DNA of 64,000 nt from NCBI GenBank assembly GCA_020744425.1, contig JAGMUV010000004.1:124001-188000 (forward strand), in the 5' to 3' direction. A model generated the notes under the pieces. That model did not search any database. It was not told the DNA's origin and saw only the letters and a list, made by a program, of their open reading frames with translations. Numbering within the stretch: the first letter of the stretch is position 1; each line of letters begins with the position of its first letter. Source of the DNA: Dactylonectria macrodidyma. Lineage: Eukaryota; Ascomycota; Sordariomycetes; Hypocreales; Nectriaceae. Positions 12,701-24,721 of the stretch are shown piece after piece. The position numbers and the translations under genes were made by a program.

Positions 12701-13425
12701 ACGTGCCAAGCCCACCATCCTCCCCATGCCCGCTGTGATATGCCACCACAATTTGCCATGCTATGTATGGAAAGCATACGAGTGCTGTATGAAATACACT
12801 GTCAGTATCACCGTAAGGCGGGGTCATTAAGAAAATCGCTAGGCGGAAAAAAGGATGGGCTGCAAGTTGCAAAACACCGTTAGCACCTTTTGCTGGAATA
12901 GCTAGACCTTAAATGTCTACAAACCCATTGCAGGCAGCGCTTGCTAGGTTTCCAGGCTCCTGGTCATCCTCATGGGACAGCCAGGGTATGGCGCATTTCG
13001 ATCCTTAAGTTTAGAGCACTATGCGAGATACCTGTGATCCTAGTGTTGGTGGGTACTTCCGACACATGTTCCACGGTCCAGAAAACGGGGCCAACTAGGC
13101 CGAAACGGGGCTTGCCAACACCAACACATGCATTCATGCTGTGACTTATGCGCCTGCAAGGATATGGGCTCAACGACGCATCTCACCTACATCCATGCTA
13201 CATCTAAATTCGTATCTGAACAACATTCAACCCGCCTTCTCCTGCAACCGCACCTCAACAAGTCTGCCGACACGGATAGAAACCACCAACAGATCCGCCC
13301 AGGCTTAGAACACACGCATCGACAAGCCAATCTGCGCCGCTTCGCTCTCTCGCGATCCTCCGAATCGTCGTCGTCCCCTCCTTGATACCTGATAGCTTCG
13401 AGCGAGAGGACCCGCGCTAGAGTTA
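9797..13425. other. 3.6-kb gene-poor region
   Basis: No convincing gene is seen. It contains the GON7 promoter, the purine-rich degenerate repeat at about 10,880-11,195 and the HbrB promoter. A 77-codon plus-strand frame opens at 10,429-10,434 with an ATG in good context (MANSNCDSDRNGVPVR), but nothing in it is recognised. Frames in the repeat are low-complexity translations. Confidence 0.5.
10880..11195. repeat. degenerate polypurine minisatellite
   Basis: About 315 bp in which the plus strand is overwhelmingly A/G. Variants of GATGCAGAAGAGAGAGGA and ACGAGAGAGGA recur at irregular spacing. The complementary strand is a C/T tract. Several reading frames stay open across it only because of this composition; their Arg/Glu-rich or Ser/Leu-rich translations should not be taken as proteins. 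Confidence 0.7.
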
Positions 13426-13440
13426 ATGATCAACATGTAA
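13426..13440 (+). promoter_or_regulatory. minimal uORF (4 codons) upstream of hbrB
   Basis: ATG ATC AAC ATG TAA lies 27 nt before the hbrB start codon. If the transcript leader includes it, scanning ribosomes would meet it first, so it could dampen or condition translation of the TORC2 subunit. Transcription start is not known from sequence. Confidence 0.4.
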
Positions 13441-13467
13441 CGTACGCCACCACACGCATCAACGACT

Positions 13468-13544
13468 ATGCAACCGACTCGACCCCAGCAGCCCCGGGGC
13501 CCCGGGGGCTTCAACCCGCTGTCTGGCAACCCATCGCAGGCGTC

Positions 13545-13579
<35 letters not shown>

Positions 13580-16104
13580 CGCCATCGTCGTCGCGGCCTC
13601 CACTGCGTCGCGTCGAATCATCAGGCAGCGAAGACGACCGCATGCCCCCTCCCAGGCCGTCCATCACCATCCCCAAGTCTCGTCCCCCGCAGCCGCAAAA
13701 GGGCCAGTCCTCGTCGCCGGCGACGCCCATCTACGCCCAGTTCGCGTCGCACGCCAACTCGAGCACGTCCAGCCTGCAGCAGCAGCATCACCACTTCTCG
13801 CGACCCGCCGGCTCGAGGGCCGTCACGCAGGGCTCACCCGGGGCGCCGTTACTCAAGGGCCACTCACGCAAGCACTCGGCCACTCAAGGCATGTTCGAGC
13901 CCACGCTGCCGTCTACGAGCACCTCGAACCTGTCGTCGCATGTCGCCATGAACAACCACGCCGGGCCGCCTTCGACCTCCTCCTCCGCCGCCGCCGCCGC
14001 AGCAGCAGCAGCCGCAGCCTCCAATAGCTCAGCCTCCGGCATGTCCGCGAGCCAGATTGCCGCCCAGGCCGCCGTCATGTCCCACCAGAACAACATGCAC
14101 AGCCGGCAGCGCTCCCAAACAGTGCCGTTCCCCGGCGATGCCAACGAGGGCATCAGGCGAGGAAGCGGGAGCAAGGCTCCCGCCGGCCCGCCCATGCTGA
14201 GCCTCACTGAGGCGAGCGCTCCCCGAGATACGGGCTTCGCGAACCATGGCGGGCCCTCTAATCGATACGACAACTCCCACTCCTCAGCGGCAACAGCGGC
14301 TGCCAACGTAGTCTTCCCGCGGTCAGGGCATAGTTCCCCCCGAGGCCCTCACTCAGTGTCGCCGCAGCCGTACTCTCAACATCCTCCACCGCCACCGCCA
14401 GCCTCGGAAAAGCCAGGGGCTACAAAACCGAAAGTCAAGCTCTTTTCTCGCCCGGGCAAGATCAGCACCAAGGGTGAGACCAAGGACAAGCCACTACCCA
14501 GTCCAGGCAAGATTGGATCCGCTTTGTCTGCTCTCCAACGCGGCAACTTCAGCACTACCAGCCTAGTAGAGCCCAACAACCAGTCAATGTACAGCCTGAA
14601 CAATTCGTCTTCTGCTACCATTCGGCCAATTGATTCGCAAGTGGATGAGAAAGAAAAGGGCAAGGAAAAGGAGAAGAAGCATCACTTCCTGTCACGGCAG
14701 AAACACAAGCTCAAGGATGAGTACCATCTACCGCTCTCGTCCGCCGCCAGTAACTCGAGGCCAACCGACCCGAATGCGCCAAACCCCCTTTACAACTTCA
14801 ACATCCCCCCAAGCCCCGGACCAAACTCTACCAGCTTCGCCAAGGCTAAGAAGGACAAGAAGCTTGCGGAGCGCTCTGAGGCTCGTTTGGAGAACGAGGG
14901 GAGCTTCTCCCTGCAAAACGAATGGCCAGGCCCGAGTAGCTTGCCGACGCTATCCCAGCAATCAACTATGTACGAGCCCGTCGATCCTGGGAGACTCGGC
15001 CTCCAGACCATGACGCTGGACGACGCTTGGCCGGTCCTCAAAGCCAAGCTGCTGGTCATCTTTGAAGGCGAGGACCTTCGAGCTACAATTGAGGACTTCA
15101 ACAAGGTGGTCCAGATGCACATCCAGTGGTGTATACACCGACGGTCGCCGTATGCGATGCTCGAGGACCTCAGGGATCTGCTGGCGACTGGCTTTTCGTC
15201 TCTAGACCGAACACTGCGACAAACGCCAGAGGATCGCTTCATCCCAACGCTCGTGGAGCTCTGGATCTTCACCTTTACGTCTATCCTGCCCTATCTCCAG
15301 GCTGTCTTCCTACCCCTGGACCTGGAGGTCTCTGGCTGTGGCACCATCATGACCGGAGAGCAGGCGCGAGACTTTTGGGGTGGCGTTCTATCGTCGTCAT
15401 CCTCGAGCAAGACAGCACGGGTGACACCTGCTGCGACGGTGCTCGACGTGCGGAGGCTGGTCCTCATCGCGTACCGAGATATCGTCATCCTCCCGCGCTA
15501 CGAGACACTCAAGACCATTTTTTCTCGCCTATCCCTGGAGTTTCTGCCCGCGGCCCTCAGCAACACAGCGCTCTCGTCTCCTCCCCAGGAAGCCATCTTG
15601 TCCACGTCTCCCTCCGAGTCCTTCACCTCTATGGCCCGCCCCGGCACCGCCATGTCTCTCGATCCGTCAGTGGCGTCGTACAACTCGAACAGCACGACGC
15701 TACTGGGCGAGGGCTCAGCGGGCGGTCGCAGCCGCGCCATCAGCAACGTCAGCTTCGGCAGCCATGCGAGCGACGGTGCCTTGCGGCCCTTTACGCCTTC
15801 GGGCAGCATGCCGCCGCCGGGGGGGCTCGGCAGCGTGCGCGAGCGCGAGCAGAGCGTCGTCGACGACTCCAAGCACGTCACCGACATGGTCGGCCGCATG
15901 CTGCAGTGCATGAGCGTGCTGTCGAGCCTGGGCGGTGCTGCGGCCGGCGACCCCAACGACGAGGGCAGCGCTAAGATGGTTGAGCTGTGCAAGATGCTTA
16001 AGCTCAACTGGCTCGGCCGCGGCAGGACGGGGCGTAACAGGAGAGGCATCGTGGGCGGGCGGGTTAGGAGGGACGATCTCAGGGACGAGCTGCGTGTTGC
16101 GTGA
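13468..16104 (+). CDS. hbrB: HbrB-domain TORC2 subunit (Bit61/Protor-like)
   Basis: Component of TOR complex 2, related to yeast Bit61/Bit2 and animal Protor/PRR5, and to Aspergillus HbrB, whose loss causes hyperbranching. The frame is intronless, 878 aa. The first 500 residues are low complexity: a polyGln run at about residues 27-37, a polyAla run at about 174-184, and Pro/Ser/Asn-rich stretches with a basic KEKEKKHHFLSRQKHK patch. The conserved HbrB domain starts near residue 512 (LQTMTLDDAWPVLKAKLLVI) and covers LVELWIFTFTSILPYLQAVF and the LDVRRLVLIAYRDIVILPRY segment. The tail is Ser-rich and ends in a basic stretch. The start is chosen as the first long-frame ATG; a four-codon uORF lies just upstream. 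Confidence 0.9.
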
Positions 16105-18146
16105 GAGGCCATCGTGAACAGCGATATCACCACAGCAATTGTAATCTGGAGTCTTATGTATGTTACGGGACTGGAACGAAATGGGATAGCCGTGAAAGGG
16201 TAACCAAAAGATGAATTGACGAGTTTCCTACGTACTATCACAAGATTATAGATATGCGACGCGAGTTCACGGGGTTTAATGGACCTATGAAGTCCATTGT
16301 GCAGAGACTTCCAGCCTCATTCAATACATAAGGTGCATTAAAAGCATAGGGCCGACAATTCGTTACACAATATTTACAATGAGACAAGAGTTCAAGATTT
16401 TAAGACATTATATTCAAATACGTAAATCGTGTCCCAACTATAGCAGGTCTACTATCTTCATCTGGTTGTCCAGTTAGCTTCTTGTTTGAATACAGATATC
16501 CAGACAGCGAAACGGAGCGTGGGTATGTGATAAGACATCCAAGGAAGTGCATAACCCTCATATGTCCCAAAAAAGGCTCAATGGGACTCAAGTGGAAACT
16601 GCGAATGTGGTGGAAAATTTCATCATTTCACAGAGTGGGTATGTGGAAATGAAAGAAAAATGAGACTCACCATCAGGATTTTCACATGCTCTGGGGGAGC
16701 TGCGGTTGATGTTAGTGATGAGGTGTAGCAAGAGCCGAGATCTGAGAGCAGCGAGTTAGCAATGCTGCAGGCACCAAAGATTGTGAAAAATGCGAGGTGT
16801 AAATGTGTAGTCAGACAAGATACTGGCAAGTAACAGGCCTAGGGCCCGAACAGACTGAATTTCTTCATTGGCGATTCAGTTGGGAAAAGAAGACTTTTGT
16901 TAAAGTGTCATCATTCAAAGGGAGGGTGCGTGCGGATGCAGGAGCAAGGGGGAAATGGGAGTCTTACCATCCAAGATGCATGACGGCTGCGGCTGTCCAT
17001 CCAGGAACAAAAAAAAGTAAAAAAATACGTCCAAGCACTCCAAGCCCTCCAAACCACCGCGTTTGCCGTCAGATCTTCGCTCCGATGCGCCGTTCGACAG
17101 CAACGACTCCAAAATCAAAGAGCATCGGTCGCGAAGTCGTGCAGGAAATCTCGAGCGTGATCGTCAGGCACACAGTGGCAGAGCAGTTGGAATGTCGAAG
17201 GGATGATGTGGTTGAAGAAAGAAGTTTTGCGGCTCTCGTCGAAGCTTGATATTGAAAGACAGTGCCAGCAAAAATTTTCTGCAACGACGAGCACTGTGTA
17301 TTTATCACGTGATGGTGGGCCCACGGTTACGGCGCTAGCGGCGGACGCCAGCACGCTAGTGCCGTGCCGCGATAGATGCATGGCAAAGTCTGACCTAACA
17401 GGGAACCCAGCCAGCCAGGTCAGGGAAGTGTACCCATTGAGCCATGGTGCTGGATGCGGGCTTGCTATGCGGGAGGTCGGCATTTAGGAAGGGGTGTTGC
17501 GCAGGGGGCCGGATGGAGAGCACACCTTCGTTTTTCTTTGTTATGGAAGTAACTGTCACTGGAGTCGCGTCTGTGTTTGCGAGCTTAAACATGTTTGTTT
17601 CTACTGAGCGTTTCGGCTTCTGAGGCAGCGACGCGCCACCTGATGGAAAGTCGACTAAGTATGCCATTGGGCATTCGGACATTCGGGGAGCGAAGCAGAG
17701 CTTTGGGGGAGTTCAATCGGTTTGGAAGATAATTCAAATGCGCCGCCACCACCCTGGTTGGGAATCATCGCGTGCTGGGGCAGAATGAGATTGGATGGGA
17801 TGAAGGCGCCCCGGTTTAAGAATAATGGAGCCAGGGTCCCCAGCCACCCGATTTGGAGAGACAAAATCACGGAGACGCCAGATACGGTTTTACGTGGAGA
17901 ACTGCCGGACTTATTTCATCCGCCGGCGTTTCCAGAAGTCAGATTAGCTACGGATATGTGCATGCAGCCCACTCGCTGCGGGTCCGCGGTCCGCCCTGTA
18001 TCAAACTGACAGCCACGTCCTGCTGGTCGGGCTTCTGGGCTGGGTTGGACGGCCCTCGCGCTCAACCAACTCAACCACTCAACTCGCCGCTGTCTGCGAT
18101 CCCGCGATCCCACTGGCCAAATCCTCGACTCGCGCACCCACTTGCC
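16105..18146. other. hbrB 3' flank and region up to the coactivator leader
   Basis: After the hbrB stop there is AT-rich 3' flank to about 16,500. From about 16,590 to 17,280 the minus strand shows a cluster of intron signals (listed separately). From 17,300 to 18,100 several short overlapping frames occur on both strands without a recognisable product. Confidence 0.5.
16590..17280 (-). ncRNA. possible small spliced transcript (noncoding or micropeptide)
   Basis: On the minus strand, an ATCACGTGAT palindrome (17,304-17,313) overlapping a TATA-like GATAAATA precedes a row of splice-like signals: a GTAAGA donor whose intron would start at 16,967; acceptors with upstream GCTAAC or CACTAAC branch sites whose introns would end at 16,742 and 16,700, plus a CTGCAG acceptor ending at 16,765; and a 72-nt intron-like stretch 16,670-16,599 (GTGAGT to TTCGCAG). 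No exon combination I tried gives more than about 40 codons. One of them starts MHLG and ends KILMFPLESH. This could be a noncoding RNA, a micropeptide gene or chance. Confidence 0.25.
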
Positions 18147-18170
18147 ATGGCTCCGCCCGCACACGCCTGA
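18147..18170 (+). promoter_or_regulatory. 7-codon uORF in the coactivator leader
   Basis: ATG GCT CCG CCC GCA CAC GCC TGA stands at the upstream edge of the pyrimidine-rich region ahead of the LIM-binding gene. It matters only if transcription starts upstream of it. Confidence 0.25.
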
Positions 18171-19698
18171 GGCCCACGACCCACGACCTAGGACAGACGC
18201 AAGCAAGAACCCAAGAGTCGGACGAGAGCGATCCCCCCCGACCCGGGACCCTTCAGATTGCCCAGATTGTCCACGCTGGTCTCCTTGTCGGTCCAGTTTG
18301 GCCTCCTTCGGCGGCAGTACCGCGAACAACAGGGCTGGCCACTCCGACTACCAGTACCACTACCAAGACCAATACCACACCCGCTACCATCACTACCAGT
18401 CCTACTACCACTACCCCTACCGATTCTGCTACCGCCGCTACCACTTCCACTGCCATCCATCCAGCACCCTCCTCGTCCTCCCTCTCACTACTCTCATCGG
18501 GGATCCTCCCAACGCCTCCCGAAGAAGAAGCACCGGTCATCGGCGCCTGTCTCCCGTTTGTGTCTATCTCGCTGCCCTCCTCAGCCCTTTATCCCTTTCC
18601 CATCTTTCCACGCTCCCTCCCCTACCTACCGAATAAGAAGAATACTCTTTGGTCCTCCCACCACCCTCGCCAGAGTCCAGCCTCCCTCTGCGGGCGCCTT
18701 TTGCTTCCCTGACTGTTGGGTCGCCTACCGCCAAACGCCTCCCGCAGACGACCTGCCTGCCTGGGACGTCCGGGTCCCTGTCGCTGCTCGCTGTGCGTCG
18801 CTGTACAGTATTAATACGGTACCAAAGCCCGGCAAGCGCGCGGGAAAATTCCCACAGCGGCTCCCCCCAGCAGTTCAGTCCAATCCTGTCAGCTCTACCA
18901 GCGAGCGGATCATCCTCCGGTAGCATCTATCGTGCCCGCAACCGCACCCAAGCCCACCGAGAGAGCCCAGTGCCCACAGTTCAGAGAGCCCACCAAGACA
19001 GAGGACGCCTGCTAGCTAATTACGCCCCGTCGCCCACTCCCGCACCCACGCCTCCGCCGTCTCCTGGCGCTTTTTCCGACAATCCGTCTTTCCACCATCC
19101 GCAATCAACCAGCTCTCAGTCCGCAATCTGCATTGCTCGAGGTCGTCGTCTTCGCTCGCTCGCCGCCGCCCTCGCTCTGCCGTGCTGGCTGGCTTCGCTC
19201 CTGGCGGACCTCGTGACGTGCCACTCGCCCCATCGTCACCTCATTCGCCCAGCGCCGTCTCCTCCCAAATCGGCCATCGCCCATCGGTCTTCGCCCATCG
19301 TCGTGCCCATCGCGAACCACTCCATTCGCCCCAACTCACCCCCCCTCCGCCGATGCCTCGTCGTCCTCCATTCGTGTAATCGCCTGTCCTCGTGATAGAT
19401 CTACTCGATTCTCCGCGTTTCTTTTCGGCCTGTCGCGACTTCTGCTCGCCTGATCCGACTGCTATCGCATTGGGCCACCCCCCGACCCCGTCCTGTCTCG
19501 TCGCGACACGCGAAAAGGATAGGCCACCCCAACCACGATCTCAACCACCACAGCCACGCCCAACCACCGGTCGGGTTCTGCATTCGTGCTTGCCCTAATT
19601 CTCGGGACATCGCCATTGTCCAGCGCATGCGCATGCGATAGCCTAGACACACGATCGTCGATATCCACTAGGTGGATAGTCGACCACACAATCCAGAC
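18171..19698 (+). promoter_or_regulatory. long C/T-rich leader of the LIM-binding coactivator gene
   Basis: About 1.5 kb in which the plus strand is strongly enriched in C and T (runs such as CCTCCTCGTCCTCCCTCTCA) and poor in ATG. Long pyrimidine-rich leaders are common for fungal developmental regulators, so this is read as 5' UTR plus promoter. A four-codon uORF (ATG CGC ATG CGA TAG) at 19,627-19,641 ends 57 nt before the main start. Open frames here are compositional and show no domain. Confidence 0.5.
19627..19641 (+). promoter_or_regulatory. 4-codon uORF before the coactivator start
   Basis: ATG CGC ATG CGA TAG, 57 nt upstream of the main ATG. It is close enough to affect start selection if transcribed. 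Confidence 0.35.
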
Positions 19699-22292
19699 AT
19701 GATGGCAACAAGTATGGGTCCAAACTTCTCTGGGCATCCAGCCGGCATGGGACATCCAGGCGTCGCCGGTCATCCCATGGCTCCTGGCATGCCTCACAAC
19801 CCGGGTCAACAGGGCGCTCCTGCTGGCGGAATGCCGCATCAGTTCGGCGGCCCCATGGCAGTGTCCGCTCCGGGAGGACAAGTAAACCCTGCTCTCATGG
19901 GCGGCATGCCGCCGGGTGCGAACCCAAATGCTCATGCTCTACAGCACCTCAATCCCGCCCAGCAGCAAATGTTTCAGCAACAGCAATTGCAGCAACAGTG
20001 TACGTCCCCCATCTCGCCCGTAGGCCTTGTTTCATACTGTCGCGTACTAACTGTGTCTGCTTGACAGTCAACAACCCACAAGCAATGGCCGCAATGCGGC
20101 AACAGCAACAGCTACTCCAGCAGCAACACGCAAGGCAGGCTCTGATGGCGCAGCACGCCTTTCAGGCCAACATGCAGAATGTGAACGGCATGCAAATGGG
20201 CATGCAGCTGAATCAACTCAGCCCTCAGCAGTTGCATCAGTTGAGGCAGTCTGGTAGACTCGGACCGGTGAGCTCGGCTCCAATGCAAGGCGCCTTTAAT
20301 TCGCCCGTTGCTAATTACGGTGTGTTCCAGGCACAGCACCCTCAAGCACAAGTCATCATGGCCCAGCAGCTTGCCCTTCAGCAGCAACAGGCGCAGCAAG
20401 CGCAGGTTCAGCAGCAACAGGCGCAGCAGCAGCAGGTGCAACAGCAGCAGGCTGCTCATGCCCAGCAGATGCAGGGCAATCCGAACCAGGGTCAGCCTAT
20501 GCCCATGACTGCTCAGAATATGGCCGCTATGCAGCAGAGTCAGCTAGCCGCGTCCCTCCAAAACCAAATGGCAAATCAACAGGGACAGCAACCTCAGGGA
20601 CAGCCTCAACCTCAACCCCAGCCTCAGCCACAGCAACCTGGTCAGCAGCCCCAGCACACGCCTCAGCCGTCTCAGGCCGGCACTCCGGCGCCTACCGGTC
20701 CCCAGACACCAGCTCAAACACCTGTCGCGACCCCTGCGCAGCCGACTCAAATGCCTGCCGGACAGAACCAACCTCAGGGTCCCCAAACTCCCGCTCAACC
20801 GCAGCCTCAATCACAGCCGCAGCCGCAGCCTCAGGCTCAACCCCAACCGCCATCGCAACCTCAAATGGCAGCGGCCCACCAAATAGCCCTGACAAATTCG
20901 TTGATGCAGCAGCAGCAGCGCAGAGAGGGCATGAAGGGACAGTGCTTGCTGAAGCTGATGCAGTTCTCCGAGCACTTGAGCGGTTTCTTAGTAGGTTGAC
21001 TCTCCACAGCACGTAGCATAACAACGCTGACAAGCGACTTTACAGGGACCTGGAAACCGAGAGGACCTCTCGTACTGGACGAACTTTGTCATGCGCTTCT
21101 TCTCCCCGAATGGCGTTTTCCGACACTCGTTACACATTACCGACGCGGATGATACGACCGACAAGCAATACGAAGTGCCCTACCCCGCTATCGCCCGGTA
21201 CTTCCATACGCACTTCGGTGGTGGTAACGGTGGTGCCAGTACCCTCAAGACAATGCAGTTGATCATGGACAAGGGCACCACGGATCGACCTCTGCCTGGG
21301 GACTGCCACTGCATCGAAAACTCCAAGGCCAGCCTTGTGTACTGGTATGAATGTGGATCACATGTAAGTTCCCGCGTTTCGCAGTGGCCATGACGACGGA
21401 GATACTGACCAAGTCATCCAAGTTGGTCGCGAGCGGCACCCTCCGAGCGCAGTTCGACGCTGAGCAAAAGATTGAGCTTTTTGAATTTCTCACGACAGGG
21501 CATGAAGAATACATCTCTCGGAAAAAGGTCATTGATGCCGCGAAGCCGGCGCACATGTGGATGAAGGAATGGCACAAGACCAACTCGCAGGATGGCAAAC
21601 AGTCGCCCGAGATGTCCAAGAAGGGCAAGGGTCGGCAGATGAAGTCACCACAAACAGCCCCCCCTGAAGTGCTTGTCGATCTCCCGGATTCGGCTGTCAA
21701 CAGCAAGGGTGTTACCGAGGGTGTATTTCAGTTTCTTGAGGTATGCCACTATACGTAGAGAGGCACACAAAAAGTAGTGCTAATAGTCGCGATACAGATC
21801 GTCGAAGTCATGGGACAGATGAACCCCTTGTTCGGATTCTCACATTCCAACCCTGGCCTTGGTCCCTCCGCTGCGCTGGAGCAATATGTTGCGACTCACA
21901 TCACCGGAGGCCCCCAGGTCATGAACGGACAACCGATGCAACCCCAAGGTCCCCGAACGCCAAGCTTTGGACAGTTCCCCATGGGTGCGAGCCCTGCAGC
22001 GGCTCACATGGCCCTTCCCGGATCCCCTCACATGGGCAGCCCTGCGCCGGGCCACATGCAGGCTCCTGGCATGCAGATGCAACAAAGTCAGCAAGGAACG
22101 GGCTCTGGCGGACCCAGCGCCAACACGTCGCCAGCATCGAACAAGAGGAGACGCCCCTCAGGGGTCAAGACGGAGGACGACTCCGGAGCACCAACGCCAG
22201 CAGGTACCGGACAGGTCAACGGCATGCCTCGAGCTGTGAAGCCGCCGACACCACGAATGACGAAGCGAGCCAAAACTAACAACGCATCGTGA
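19699..22292 (+). CDS. ptaB: LIM-domain-binding transcription coactivator (PtaB/Mfg1-like)
   Basis: Nuclear coactivator of the Ldb1/LIM-binding family. In Aspergillus, PtaB works with SomA (Flo8-type) to control conidiation, adhesion and biofilm; the yeast counterpart is Mfg1. Proposed exons are 19699-19999, 20068-20990, 21046-21363, 21423-21740 and 21798-22292, 784 aa. The first 380 residues are Gln/Pro/Met-rich with repeated QQQ and QPQP tracts, typical of activation regions. The LIM-binding domain begins at about REGMKGQCLLKLMQFSEHL and runs through YWTNFVMRFFSPNGVFRHSL and LVYWYECGSHLVASGTLRAQ to FLEIVEVMGQMNPLF. The tail carries a basic NLS-like NKRRRPSGVK and KRAK. A TAG lies in frame 27 nt upstream of the chosen ATG, which fixes the start. 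Intron boundaries are phase-consistent throughout. Confidence 0.9.
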
Positions 22293-23583
22293 ACAAAAGC
22301 CATGTATCGGGCACCCTTCACTTAGCAAGCGGTTCGGTTTTTGCCGCCTTTCTTGTTTTCCATCATGTTGCATGGCGGCGTCTCTTGATTGCTCGGTTTT
22401 TTCAGGGGTTGGATTTTGGAAAACGTACGGAGTGAGTGGGAGCCAACGAGTGGAGTGCATTTGTACTGGATGTTTGCAAGGCCAGCGCACCAAGGACACC
22501 TGGCCGAATCTCGCTCAGGGGTAGTCTGCATTCATAGACATCCAGCATGGTCGCGGCGCGCAACTAACGGGTCCATGGGCAAGTCCTGCGAGGCGTTTGG
22601 GGTTTTGCGATATGTCCTACCGCGAGCTGCGAAGACGCGCGGATGATTGGGCTTGACACGGTTGCACGTTGCAATCAATCATGGACAATACAGACGCGGG
22701 ACCTAAGAGCCTCAAAGCCTTATCACGCACACCAAGGGCGGGATAGGAGGATACAGGGGGGAGGTTAATTTGGGTAACGGATAGACAGTTACTCGTGTAC
22801 GACTACCATGGCTTACGGCTCGGGTTGGCGTCGAAGCCTTGATATTGTTTTTGATATGGTTTGATTTTGGTTCGCTGGAGGACGATGGAGTAGTGTTTAT
22901 GGAGGAGACTGGGGGTGTTGACGGGGGGAGGTAGTTGCGGTATGTCATTTGTGCTGTGAGGGCTGTCATGAAAACGAGAAGCAGTGGAAGAATTAAGACA
23001 GAGAACGAGAAGAAGACGAAGCTGAGCACCGGTTGTGTCATGGCGTGATTGCGTAATGACGAGCAATCTTTGGGGCGTGGATATTAAGGAATGTTTCATA
23101 TTATACCTAGGTTGTCGTATCTGCTGCGATGCGTGAGTCAATGGGGATTTTTACCATGGTTCAAAGGGCGTGTGGTATTGCATTGGTAGTTATTCGTTTG
23201 ACAACTATTTCAAGGATACCCTCCATGACAAGACCAACTGTGTCTCCGTCAGATTTGTTGTGCCAGTATTCTGTGGTACCAAACTGCCCAACCCCTAGGT
23301 TGAAAAATGCACATGCCGGTTGCCCAACTCCCAAGAAACCAACCACTGTCAAATAATGAAGCCATCCTTTTTTTTCAAGCATCCTTTCCTCGGCCTCATT
23401 GAAACCGCAACGTGATATCTCGACCAAATCCCGTTCATCCTGACGGTAAGTATGCAACTCCTCTCATCAATGGCTTTTGCCACCTTCCCTGGGTTGGCCA
23501 ACATATCCACGGTTTGTTGCTCTATTCCCTTTTTTTTCGTTTGTTAGAGGGGCCGTGATCTGCCAAAACGTAGCATATTCACC
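22293..23583. other. intergenic region after the coactivator
   Basis: This contains the 3' flank of the coactivator gene and the 3' side of the minus-strand ORF ending at 23,584. Short minus-strand frames between 22,700 and 23,140 are Ser/Pro/Thr-rich and unrecognised. Nothing else is seen. Confidence 0.5.
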
Positions 23584-24273
23584 TTAACCACTGGTACGAA
23601 ACCAAGAAAACCCGTTGTTCCGAGAGACAGCCGTGTTCTTAGGAACCGCAGGGACTTCGCCGCGAATGGCGAGGTAGCACTTGAGGGCTCCATCGGAGGC
23701 GGCCATCATCTCGCGCAGCAGAAACCACTCAAGCTCAGAGCGGCCGAGGAGGTCCGTCTTTGTAATGGGGTTACGATAGTGCCAGGTGTCGTCGCCGGGG
23801 CCGAGGGGTAAGATGCTGCCGCGGAAAGTCCAGTACAGCGTCACGGCGACGAGCTTGGGTTGGCGAGCAGCGGTGCGACGTCGAGACGAGTAGGACGTGG
23901 CCTTGTTGCTGTTGGAGGATTTGCCACTGCTGGTGCCGGCAAGTGACATCGACGAGTGGTCTGGCAGGCGACCTCGCAGCAGGCTCAGCAGCTGTGCCTT
24001 TGTCGTGTCGAGCGGGATGCTCAGCGGCGTCTCGGGCATGTCCCATGGGTGCGTGAGCGAGCTGTCGTTGGCGACGTCGTGGACCACGAGGTCGAACTCG
24101 AGGTGCGAGCTGAGGAGACCCGACGGTCGAGGCGATCGCTGTCGCGGCGAGGCAGAAGAAGACGACGAGAGCGGGTGCAGGTGATGCGGAGATGGCGATG
24201 CGCGCGCCACTGCCGTAAAGGGTTTCGATTTGGGTGGCTCGAAGGGCTCTTGGGCCGTGATGCAGAGATCCAT
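23584..24273 (-). CDS. hypothetical protein (229 aa)
   Basis: Intact single-exon frame starting MDLCITAQEPFEPPKSKPF. The N-terminal third is Ser/Pro/Arg-rich and probably disordered. A more structured part follows: LEFDLVVHDVANDSSLTHPW near residues 60-80, then after a Ser-rich linker VAVTLYWTFRGSILPLGPGD and SELEWFLLREMMAASDGALK. No signal peptide or membrane segment is seen. The alternation of linker and ordered blocks, and the Trp/Tyr-rich C-terminal half, look like a real protein, but I do not recognise the family and propose no function. Confidence 0.6.
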   Translation of the reverse strand: MDLCITAQEPFEPPKSKPFTAVARASPSPHHLHPLSSSSSASPRQRSPRPSGLLSSHLEFDLVVHDVANDSSLTHPWDMPETPLSIPLDTTKAQLLSLLRGRLPDHSSMSLAGTSSGKSSNSNKATSYSSRRRTAARQPKLVAVTLYWTFRGSILPLGPGDDTWHYRNPITKTDLLGRSELEWFLLREMMAASDGALKCYLAIRGEVPAVPKNTAVSRNNGFSWFRTSG

Positions 24274-24721
24274 TTTCTGTGATGCTTGGTGTGGTGTCGA
24301 TGCGTGTTTGATATGCGATGGCTTTGAGCAGGAGGAGACGTGATGCCTCGGAACAGGAGAAGACGATCGAGGGTTCTGGAACTGGCAGACAAGAGGTTAT
24401 ACCCCGGTGCCGACGATAGCCTCCGCGATCCGTTCACCTCGTGTATATGTGCAAAGAAGAGGTTTTTCGATCTCCGTGAATAACGCGTCAAGGGCAAGTG
24501 CAGCTGCTCAATCCTCACTTCGCGTTTTCTGATCAGTGCGAAGGTGGCGATTGATTGGTGAGGCCCGTTGGCAGATATATCCGAGCCGACACAACTAATA
24601 GGAGCGGAGAGAATCCAGAGCCAACGAGGCGACTAGATGTATTCATTTCATCAGACTTGGTTTGATTCAGGGGTTTGGCCCATCTACCTACCTACTTGTC
24701 TAGGTACCTAGGTTGCCCTAA
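24274..24721. other. gap between two hypothetical minus-strand genes
   Basis: This holds the upstream region of the 229-aa gene and the 3' flank of the next. A minus-strand frame overlapping 24,021-24,518 is a shadow in another frame. Confidence 0.5.
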
